A stretch of 45,599 nt of DNA from a virus: the IMG/VR virus record IMGVR_UViG_3300027810_000017, positions 1 to 45,599 of that record; one strand, written 5' to 3'. Below the pieces are notes generated by a model that was not told the DNA's origin, made no database searches, and worked only from the letters and a program-made list of their open reading frames with translations. The position numbers and the translations under genes are program-made. How positions within the stretch are numbered: the stretch's first letter is position 1; the number at the start of each line of letters is the position of its first letter. Positions 33,683-41,250 of this stretch are shown here, in pieces.

Positions 33683-35191
33683 TTGATACTAACATTAACA
33701 GACGATAATCAATTTTTACGAATTGATGATGCTACTGAACTTGAATTAGAACAGATTACAATCTCCCTGACGAAACGTATCGACAGTTGGAGATTTAATC
33801 CGTTAGTAAAGCGAGGAGTATGGGATGGATATGTCTCTTATATTAAAGATGACAAATGGATTCCAGCTGGATTGTGGAGATATGTAATTCAGATTTGTAA
33901 AGATTATAAAATAGAGGTACAAATAAACGGAATTAAACGTTTAATTGATCCAGATATTAACGCAGAAGCCTTTGAGGAGTGGGCTCTTAAGTTCTTCGAT
34001 GGCGCAGAGATAACGCCAAGGGACTATCAGATAGAAACTGCATATAATATACTTAAATTTAGAAAGTGTCTAGCGGAGCTTGCAACATCAGCAGGAAAGA
34101 CGCTTATTAGTTTTTTAACCGTAGCATATATGCTTGAAAAGAAAAAGGCTGAGAAGATACTATTTATAGTACCTAATGTTTCTTTAGTATTACAAGCACA
34201 TGAGGATTTTCATGACTATAATTATATGAATAAGGTTGATTTAAAAATACAACAAATATTTGCAGGTAAAAAGATCAAGAGTAATAAGAATGTTATTATT
34301 GGTACATATCAATCTCTTGTTAAAAAAGACAAGGAATATTTTGAACAATTTGATGCAGTTATAGTTGATGAAACTCACAAAGCAAAAAGTGCTTCAATTA
34401 AAACAATCCTACAAAAATGTACAAATGCTCAATATAAATATGGACTATCAGGTACAATACCCAAGGATGGTACTTTAGATAAACTAACATTAATGAGCCA
34501 AACAGGCCCAGTAATTAGCGAAGTAAAAGCAAGTTTCTTGCAAGAACAAGGACATATTGCACAGTGTTTAGTTAAAGTTATTGAAATGAACTATGCAACA
34601 GATAAACAAAGACAAGCATTTCAAGAGCTTGCACAAAATAAATATGATAGCAAAGATGTATTTTCATTGGAACAGAATTTCGTTATTAACAACGAAGGTC
34701 GTCTCAATTTTATTACAAGCGTTATTTCCAGAATACCCAGGAATAGTCTTGTCCTTTTTCACAGGATTGAACACGGTAAAAAAATATATGAAAAGCTTAG
34801 ACAAGAAAGTAATAAGCGTGTATTTTATGTTGATGGTGGAACTGACAAAGATATTAGGGAAGAATACAAAAAGAAAATGGAAGCAGGAGAAGAAGTTGTT
34901 ATTGTCGCATCGTTTGGTACCTTTTCAACAGGTATCTCAATTAAAAAAATACACAATATCTTCTTTACGGAATCTTTCAAATCGGAAGTAATTATAAGAC
35001 AGTCAATTGGTCGTGGATTAAGACAACATTCCTCAAAAGATAAGGTATTAATAGTAGATTTTGTAGATAATATAAGAACAAGTGAATGGGATAATTACCT
35101 TTATAAACACGGTAAGGCCCGACAAGCTATATATAGACAAGAAAAATTTGATTATAATATTAAAATAGTCAGATTTGAAGGAGATATATAG
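33683..35191 (+). CDS. uvsW: UvsW-like superfamily 2 helicase
   Basis: 502 aa, against 503 in T4. Residues 1-100 match the UvsW N-terminal domain (WRFNPLVKRGVWDGYVSY). Helicase motifs are the Q-like PRDYQIETA (112-120), Walker A ATSAGKT (134-140), DETHK (229-233), SGTIPK (256-261), VIVASFGTFSTGIS (406-419) and SIGRGLRQH (441-449). UvsW unwinds branched DNA and R-loops and helps switch T4 from origin to recombination-dependent replication. The frame is closed by TAA immediately before TTG at 33683, so the start is TTG unless a frameshift joins it to an ATG at 33676 in another frame. Confidence 0.87.
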   Translation: MILTLTDDNQFLRIDDATELELEQITISLTKRIDSWRFNPLVKRGVWDGYVSYIKDDKWIPAGLWRYVIQICKDYKIEVQINGIKRLIDPDINAEAFEEWALKFFDGAEITPRDYQIETAYNILKFRKCLAELATSAGKTLISFLTVAYMLEKKKAEKILFIVPNVSLVLQAHEDFHDYNYMNKVDLKIQQIFAGKKIKSNKNVIIGTYQSLVKKDKEYFEQFDAVIVDETHKAKSASIKTILQKCTNAQYKYGLSGTIPKDGTLDKLTLMSQTGPVISEVKASFLQEQGHIAQCLVKVIEMNYATDKQRQAFQELAQNKYDSKDVFSLEQNFVINNEGRLNFITSVISRIPRNSLVLFHRIEHGKKIYEKLRQESNKRVFYVDGGTDKDIREEYKKKMEAGEEVVIVASFGTFSTGISIKKIHNIFFTESFKSEVIIRQSIGRGLRQHSSKDKVLIVDFVDNIRTSEWDNYLYKHGKARQAIYRQEKFDYNIKIVRFEGDI

Positions 35192-35228
35192 AAGTATAAA
35201 GATAAATTAAATAAAAAAATACATTAAA

Positions 35229-37937
35229 ATGGCAGAAATTAATAGAATAACGTCCTTTAAGACTTTTTCGGAAATCAAAGCAACTCAAGTTGCTACACAA
35301 TTGGCTGAAGAGAATGCTACAAAGCGTTCTGAATTAGCTACAAAAATATCAACATTGCTTGATGAAATGGAAATTACTTCATTCGAAGATTTAGCAGAAG
35401 ATACTAAAAGAGAATTTATAACTAAAGCATTTGGAAACGTTTCTGAAGAAGAAGTTGAAGTTGAAGTATCTGATGAAATTAAAGATGAAGATTCTGAAGA
35501 AGTTACTGAAGGTAAGGAAGCAGATGAGGCTGAAGCAATCTTAAGTGATCTTTTAGGTGAAAGAGATATGGATGAATTACGTGGTATGTCGATGGAAGAT
35601 GCATTAGATACTGTAGGAGCATATGGACATAAAGGTTCTAAAGCAAAGAAAATTGCACAAGAATTAGTTTCAATGACTAATGAATCAGTAATAAATGAAG
35701 CTAAAGAATTATTTCAATTAGATATTGATTCTGAAGAGCACGGTGCTTTAGGTCTTTCAGTTACTATGAAAGAATTAAAAGATGTTTATAAGAAGAACAA
35801 GAAAAACATTAATGATGTTGAAGATTTATTGTTTCAATTCGTATATGCTCAACCTGAAGATTTTGCTGCAATAGATACGGAAGGTATGGAAATCTCTGGT
35901 GCAAACGTTGGAGACGTACAAACTATGTTATCTAAAGAATTTGGTATTAAAGAAAATGTTCAACACGAACTTAACGAAGCTATTATCGTAACAGGTAAAA
36001 GAGGAGCTAAGAAAGTATTTAATCAATTAGTTAAAATATGGAACGAATATCCTGCATTTGGAGCTAATGATCAATCACATAAATTAGGAGTATTAAAACA
36101 ATTATTCTTTGATGCAATGGAAGATGCAAACTTCTCTAGAGAAGCTTACGCTATTCTGAAAACAATCAAAGGTAATATTAAACCAGTAACTATTAAAGTT
36201 GCAGAATTAGGTGGTGTAGAATTAAAGTTACCAATGCCTAAAATTAGACAAGCTATTTCAGAACTTGCATCTAGAATCGCAACTGCTGGAGAATGGGGTG
36301 GAATTACAATCGTTGAAGGAACAGCAATGTTCTTAGACTATTTAAAAGAAACTAAAACAGCTGAAAATTTACTTAATGGATTTAATGCACAATTTGAATC
36401 AGTTCAAATTATGGAATCTAGAGTTTCTGAAGGAAGAGCATTTGTTGCAGCTGCTAGAAAAGCTAAAGATGAAGGTTTAGAAGAATTTGAATATGACGGT
36501 AAAACTTACCCAGTTCTTTTAAAAGAAACTAAAACGGTTTTAAACGAAGGAACAAGAGGTCAATTTGGTAAAATAGATAAAAAAGGAAATATTACTTCTG
36601 TATATATGCATTACGATTCATATCCAGAAAATATTCTACCAATTATCAAACAATCATTTAAAGGTGGTAAAAATGTTGATGTTGTTATTTCTAAAGGAAA
36701 CAACTCAGGATTAGATAAAAATGTTGATGCAATAAACTATTATAACGACGAATCTGCTGGAGAAACAGGAAATGTTAAAAAGATAGACAATTATCTTAAA
36801 ACAGCAAGTAATGATAGTGGTGCAGAATATGTATACCTATGGGACGAAGGTTCTAAAACTTGGATGATGGCAGATATTTACGGAGGTTCTGGATTAGTTC
36901 CAGCCTTTGAATCTGTAGTTACTGAAATAGAAGAAATTGAAGAAGGTAACGCTTTCGGAGATGCAGTTAAAAAAGCTAAAGAAGCTGGAGAAAAAGAATT
37001 TGAATTTGAAGGTGAAACTTTCAAGGTTGAAGAATCAGAAGAAATTCCAGTTATCGAATCATGTGAAACTTGTGGAGAACAAACATGTGAATGTGCATCT
37101 GAAGAAGTTGAAGAAGCTAAAGTAAACGAAAATCCTGCATTAGTAGCATTGGCTGCAGCAGAATTACTTAAGAAGAAAGAAGAAGAAGCTAGACCAGAAG
37201 ACGAAGAAGAAGAGGTTAACGCTGAAGAAGACGAAGTTGAAGAAGATGAATTAGAAGAATCGGCATTAGTTGAAGCTAAATCAATTAAGGTTACTAAGAA
37301 AGAATGGCCCTATGTTGAATTTAAAATAGGTAGTACAAAACATAAAGTTGAATTTGATTACGAAGATATAATTGATGATCATGGTAATGAGGGTCAAGAT
37401 CAATTCTGGTTAGGTAAAGATGATGATGGTAAAGAATGGTCTATCGATGTTTACGCTGATTATAATGGTGATGTTCAAGATGTTCATTATGATACTATCG
37501 TTGCCGAATCAGTAATTGCTGAAGGTAAATCAGGAGTTAATACATTCCTAGCAAATATCGCTAACGACTATCAATTTGATAAAAAGCACGATCATTATTC
37601 AGGATTTCTAAACACAGAACCAAGTGATATGGGTGACGATGCTATTGAATTTATTAATAACGTTGATAAATATAAATCATTAATGAAAAAACACGGACTT
37701 TCATTAGAACCTGGATATAGTGATAAAGAAGCAATATTTGTTAAAGAATCAGTAGTTAACGAAGCAGAAATTAAATCTGACGAAGAGTTTACTGAATACG
37801 CAAATACTGTTTTAAAACAAGCATTCGGAGAAGATTTTGACGAAGCTAAAGCAAAAGAAGTTATTGATGGTATCTTATCTAAAAGCGACGGAGATTACGG
37901 AGCTGCAGTTGGAATGTTAACATCTTCATTAGGATAA
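35229..37937 (+). CDS. Putative head-packaged polyprotein with at least seven prohead-protease-like sites
   Basis: 902 aa. Candidate cut sites of the form [I/L/V]xE before Ala or Gly occur after Glu157 (SVINE), 250 (HELNE), 401 (RVSE), 440 (TVLNE), 572 (IEEIEE), 682 (ALVE), 765 (VIAE) and 845 (VVNE). They fall between distinct segments: a helical domain (251-400); a 39-residue mini-domain (402-440) repeated at 573-605; a domain starting TRGQFGKIDKKGN with YMHYDSYPEN (442-570), which resembles a small family seen in bacteria and phages; a Cys cluster CETCGEQTCEC (612-622); an acidic tract (650-678); and three small C-terminal pieces. The first ~100 residues are a charged leader. Cleavage in the prohead is inferred from T4. 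It ends at a strong terminator. Confidence 0.6.
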   Translation: MAEINRITSFKTFSEIKATQVATQLAEENATKRSELATKISTLLDEMEITSFEDLAEDTKREFITKAFGNVSEEEVEVEVSDEIKDEDSEEVTEGKEADEAEAILSDLLGERDMDELRGMSMEDALDTVGAYGHKGSKAKKIAQELVSMTNESVINEAKELFQLDIDSEEHGALGLSVTMKELKDVYKKNKKNINDVEDLLFQFVYAQPEDFAAIDTEGMEISGANVGDVQTMLSKEFGIKENVQHELNEAIIVTGKRGAKKVFNQLVKIWNEYPAFGANDQSHKLGVLKQLFFDAMEDANFSREAYAILKTIKGNIKPVTIKVAELGGVELKLPMPKIRQAISELASRIATAGEWGGITIVEGTAMFLDYLKETKTAENLLNGFNAQFESVQIMESRVSEGRAFVAAARKAKDEGLEEFEYDGKTYPVLLKETKTVLNEGTRGQFGKIDKKGNITSVYMHYDSYPENILPIIKQSFKGGKNVDVVISKGNNSGLDKNVDAINYYNDESAGETGNVKKIDNYLKTASNDSGAEYVYLWDEGSKTWMMADIYGGSGLVPAFESVVTEIEEIEEGNAFGDAVKKAKEAGEKEFEFEGETFKVEESEEIPVIESCETCGEQTCECASEEVEEAKVNENPALVALAAAELLKKKEEEARPEDEEEEVNAEEDEVEEDELEESALVEAKSIKVTKKEWPYVEFKIGSTKHKVEFDYEDIIDDHGNEGQDQFWLGKDDDGKEWSIDVYADYNGDVQDVHYDTIVAESVIAEGKSGVNTFLANIANDYQFDKKHDHYSGFLNTEPSDMGDDAIEFINNVDKYKSLMKKHGLSLEPGYSDKEAIFVKESVVNEAEIKSDEEFTEYANTVLKQAFGEDFDEAKAKEVIDGILSKSDGDYGAAVGMLTSSLG

Positions 37938-37952
37938 AAAAACAAAAAAAGT

Positions 37953-37990
37953 ATGACCTGGATTTTTCCGGGTCATTTCTTTTTATTATA
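37953..37990 (+). terminator. Intrinsic terminator
   Basis: ATGACCTGG (37953-37961) pairs with CCGGGTCAT (37968-37976), one G-T wobble, loop of 6 nt, followed by the U-rich tail TTCTTTTTATT. It closes the 902-aa gene's transcript, only 24 bases before the next start, so the following gene probably has its own promoter in TATTATATTTACATAT. Confidence 0.85.
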
Positions 37991-37999
37991 TTTACATAT

Positions 38000-39292
38000 A
38001 TGAAAAAACCTATTTTAACATACGAACAGTTTCTTATAGAGAGATCTAATACGAACGTACAAGACTCTCAATTAATATTAGAAGGAGGAGCAGCAGGTCA
38101 CATGAAGCACCCCTTTGATGATCAATCATTAACATTTGGAGATTTTAAAAAGATAGTACATGCTGGTTTACAGGGTGAATTAAACTTTGAAGAAGAAGCA
38201 ACTGAAAAGACAGATGGTCAAAATGTATTTGCAACAGTACAAGATGGTGAAGTTAAATTTGCTAGAAACAAAGGGGATATGAAAAACCCAATGTCTCTAT
38301 CTCAATTTAAAGACAAATTCGATGGACATCCAAGTAAATTAGTTCAAGACACTTTTCAATTTGCTGCAGAAGATTTAGCAGGTTCATTAAATAAATTATC
38401 CCCTAAAGATTTAGAGATATTTGATAATGGTAAGAACTTCATGAACATGGAGCTTATTTACTCTAAGAATCCAAACGTTATATATTATGACAGAGATGTT
38501 ATTCAATTCCACGGAATTAAAGTAACTGATGGTGAAGGTAATATTATTGGAGAAGAAACTAAGTATGCTAATAGTATTGCAAAAGCACTAAAAGATTTAA
38601 AACTTAATATTGGAAAAACATTTACAGTGATTCCACCTCAAGTTATTAAACTAGGTAAAGATATTGACTTTGAAACAAATAAGAATAAATTCATAAAAAA
38701 GGTAGAGGATCTAAAGAATCGTTATAATTTAACAGATGCTGATGAAGTTTCTAGATATCACGAAATGTGGTGGAGAGAATTAATAGAATCAAACTTTCCA
38801 GATTTAACACAAGACCATAAAGAAGGTTTGTTATTAAGATGGGCATATGGAGATAAAAAGACTCTTAACTTAAGATCTTTAGATAAAACACTAGGAAAAG
38901 ACAAAGCATCAGTTATTAAGAAATTCGATAAAGAAGATTTTAAAAAGAAACAAAAGGAAAATATTAGACCATTCGAAGACCTTTTCTTAGAATTAGGTAG
39001 TGTTATTCTTAAAAATGCAAGTAACTTTGTTGCTGCTAATCCTGATAAGGAGATGCAACGATTACATACTCAAATTAGAACTGAAGCTGACAAGATTAAA
39101 AAAGGTGGAGGTGCAGAACAAGTTAATAAAGTAATTGCAGAATTAGACAGATTAGATAGAATCGGAGGTATTGAATCTATAATCCCAACTGAGGGAGTTG
39201 TATTTGTATATAAAGGTAAAGTTTTTAAACTTACTGGAACATTTGCAGCAATTAATCAATTAATGGGAATCATTAAATACGGAGGAAGATAA
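38000..39292 (+). CDS. Polynucleotide-ligase-fold nucleotidyltransferase with capsid-targeting-like N-terminus
   Basis: 430 aa. Motif I is EKTDGQN with Lys70 as the likely AMP-accepting residue. Motif III-like NMELIYSK has Glu151, and FHGI is at 170-173. Motif IV is EGVVF (398-402) and motif V VFKLTG with Lys410. These are the signatures of ATP-dependent RNA/DNA ligases, though no known ligase subfamily is matched and the helical insert (about 230-390) is unusual. The N-terminus MKKPILTYEQFLIE resembles the T4 capsid-targeting peptide, and LILE28|GG is a second [I/L]xE|G site just before the conserved GGAAGHMKHPFDD. This suggests a ligase carried in the head and trimmed to begin GGAAGH. Likely substrate is nicked or broken RNA; unproven. 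Confidence 0.68.
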   Translation: MKKPILTYEQFLIERSNTNVQDSQLILEGGAAGHMKHPFDDQSLTFGDFKKIVHAGLQGELNFEEEATEKTDGQNVFATVQDGEVKFARNKGDMKNPMSLSQFKDKFDGHPSKLVQDTFQFAAEDLAGSLNKLSPKDLEIFDNGKNFMNMELIYSKNPNVIYYDRDVIQFHGIKVTDGEGNIIGEETKYANSIAKALKDLKLNIGKTFTVIPPQVIKLGKDIDFETNKNKFIKKVEDLKNRYNLTDADEVSRYHEMWWRELIESNFPDLTQDHKEGLLLRWAYGDKKTLNLRSLDKTLGKDKASVIKKFDKEDFKKKQKENIRPFEDLFLELGSVILKNASNFVAANPDKEMQRLHTQIRTEADKIKKGGGAEQVNKVIAELDRLDRIGGIESIIPTEGVVFVYKGKVFKLTGTFAAINQLMGIIKYGGR

Positions 39293-39307
39293 ACAATAAA
39301 ATAGAAT

Positions 39308-41191
39308 ATGGCACTTACAAAACTAAGAGAACATTTTCAAGGAACTAACTCAAACGAGTTCCAGAGATTATTAAATAATAAAGTGATGGTTGTTGAAAAG
39401 ATTTCAGCTCCTTCATTTTATGTTAGAAGAACTAATGAAAAGTTTGAATTCTATAAGTCTTCAAACTCTAAACCACTTACAATTATTGATAGGACTATAA
39501 TGTCCTTATATGAAGTTGGTATTAAACACATTCAAAGTTTAAGTCCAAGTTCTAAGGAACAATTACCTACTGATTATAGATTTGGATTTGAATATTTACC
39601 AGAAACTAATGTATCTTCATATTCGTATGATTCTACACCAACTAGTAATTTAATCTTAACAAACATTCAGCAAATGACTGAAGGCGGTAAGGTTAAGAAA
39701 ACAATAATTGATCCATCTATTTTAGAAAAGTGGTCAAATGTATTAGAAGTGCAAAAGCAAGATGTTATTTTTTATGGTGTCTTAGATTCAATGCAGAAAG
39801 AACAATTAGTAAAATTGTTAGAAATGAATGATAAAGAATTCTCACAGTCATTTGATTATGATATAGTAACTGAGACTGAAACTTCATTTACAAAAGAAAT
39901 TTACAAACTTTTTAATCCAAACTCAACTAAATCAGTATTACAAGAAGATTTAGAACAAGAAATTGACGGTTTAATCTTAAACTTCGCAGAAGGAAAAAAG
40001 ATAAAATCATTTAAGTTAGAAGATTTTATAAGAGAATCAATTAATGAAAGTCGCGAAAGTTCTCACATGTATCAAATAGCAATTGCAGATATATTAGAAT
40101 ACTTTACTAGTTATGACTTTAGTAAAATACAATTAGTTGAGGAAAGTGCTGATCATAGGTATATTGAATTAATGTCAGTTGTATTTAATGAATATATTGG
40201 TAAAAATGCTTCAAGATATATTGGAGTTAATTTTGAAAATGCAGAATTCTCTAAAGGAAACTCATTTAACCTAAACACTAACTTTATAAAGAACGAGAAG
40301 ACACTCAGACATGTATCTAACGACGTATTATCAAGTTTATTCAAAATTACACTAGGAACATTTAGAAAGCAAAAGAACAAGTCCTCTGACATTTTAAATG
40401 ATGACATGATAGTTCAATTAAATAATGTAGTAGATAAAATAAATGAAGTTGTATTCGTAGAAAACACTGATGAAAACTCTATTTACGATTATAGTAACTT
40501 TATACTTCACGATAAAATTAAAACTAAGATGAGTGTTAATGAGGCATTAACAGTAACATACGGAGAACAAGGAAAACAGCCAGTCAATATATTTGTTGGT
40601 AGATTTCAACCGTTTACTCTTGGTCATGCTAAAGTATTAGAAACAATGCATAAGGAAAATGGATTTCCTGTAGTTGTATTTTTAATTAAAGCAAAAAAGA
40701 TAAAGAAAGGTGAAGAATTTAAAAGACCTTATAGCGAAGAGTTACAAATTGAAATGTTTAAAAATGTTCAAAAGCAATATAAATTCCTAAAGGATATTAT
40801 AGTACTTCCATCAGCAGCGATAGATAAAATGTTTAATGAACTAAGACCTAATTATGAACCAGTATTATGGGGAACAGGATCTGATAGAATGAAATCTTAC
40901 GGATATCAAGTAAACAATGATTCTTATAGAGATCAATTAAATGCTAGAGCTGATTTTGGTCTTTTTGAAATTCCAAGAACAGATGATAATATTTCAGCAA
41001 CTCAAGTTAGAAATGCATTATTAGATGGTGATGAAAAGACATTTAAGAAAATGACACCTAAGGCAATCCATAAAATGTATGGTGTTTTAAAGTCAGAATT
41101 AGAGAACGTTATGGAGTTAGTTCCAGAATCAAAAGAGACAACTGGATCATTCATGACATTCGAACAATATATGAATAAATTAACTAATTAA
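39308..41191 (+). CDS. Ligase-like / NMN adenylyltransferase fusion with inter-domain cut sites
   Basis: 627 aa. Residues 25-240 resemble a second ligase-type nucleotidyltransferase: VVEKISAPSFYVRR (Lys31), FGFEYLP (92-98), EIDGLILNF (218-226), and SFKLED (234-239). Residues 425-590 are a cytidylyltransferase-like domain of the NadM/NMNAT kind: NIFVGRFQPFTLGH with the TxGH motif ending at His440, WGTGSDR (521-527), and ISATQVR (562-568). Such enzymes make NAD from NMN and ATP. Candidate prohead sites SINE247|S and SVNE412|A lie between the domains, and the C-terminus SFMTFEQYMNKL also resembles a targeting peptide. The protein may therefore be delivered as separate enzymes. The starting ATG follows the 15-base gap after the ligase gene. 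Confidence 0.7.
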   Translation: MALTKLREHFQGTNSNEFQRLLNNKVMVVEKISAPSFYVRRTNEKFEFYKSSNSKPLTIIDRTIMSLYEVGIKHIQSLSPSSKEQLPTDYRFGFEYLPETNVSSYSYDSTPTSNLILTNIQQMTEGGKVKKTIIDPSILEKWSNVLEVQKQDVIFYGVLDSMQKEQLVKLLEMNDKEFSQSFDYDIVTETETSFTKEIYKLFNPNSTKSVLQEDLEQEIDGLILNFAEGKKIKSFKLEDFIRESINESRESSHMYQIAIADILEYFTSYDFSKIQLVEESADHRYIELMSVVFNEYIGKNASRYIGVNFENAEFSKGNSFNLNTNFIKNEKTLRHVSNDVLSSLFKITLGTFRKQKNKSSDILNDDMIVQLNNVVDKINEVVFVENTDENSIYDYSNFILHDKIKTKMSVNEALTVTYGEQGKQPVNIFVGRFQPFTLGHAKVLETMHKENGFPVVVFLIKAKKIKKGEEFKRPYSEELQIEMFKNVQKQYKFLKDIIVLPSAAIDKMFNELRPNYEPVLWGTGSDRMKSYGYQVNNDSYRDQLNARADFGLFEIPRTDDNISATQVRNALLDGDEKTFKKMTPKAIHKMYGVLKSELENVMELVPESKETTGSFMTFEQYMNKLTN

Positions 41192-41250
41192 TTTTAGTAC
41201 TATAAATAATAGATATATAATCTAATAATATAAAATAAAAGTAATAATAA
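41192..41250 (+). promoter_or_regulatory. Spacer with TATAAATA and GATATATAAT motifs
   Basis: This 59-bp spacer has TATAAATA (41201-41208), identical to the T4 late consensus, and GATATATAAT (41212-41221), identical to copies at 15803 and 29415. With 29-42 bases to the ATG at 41251, this is the best-placed candidate promoter of the window for late expression of the polyprotein genes. Confidence 0.4.

Noticed and set aside
35229-37937. The 902-aa protein as a scaffold (gp22-like) protein only
   Set aside because: It is acidic and protease-site rich like a scaffold, but the several distinct folded segments, Cys cluster and repeated mini-domain are not scaffold-like; scaffold function for part of it cannot be fully excluded.
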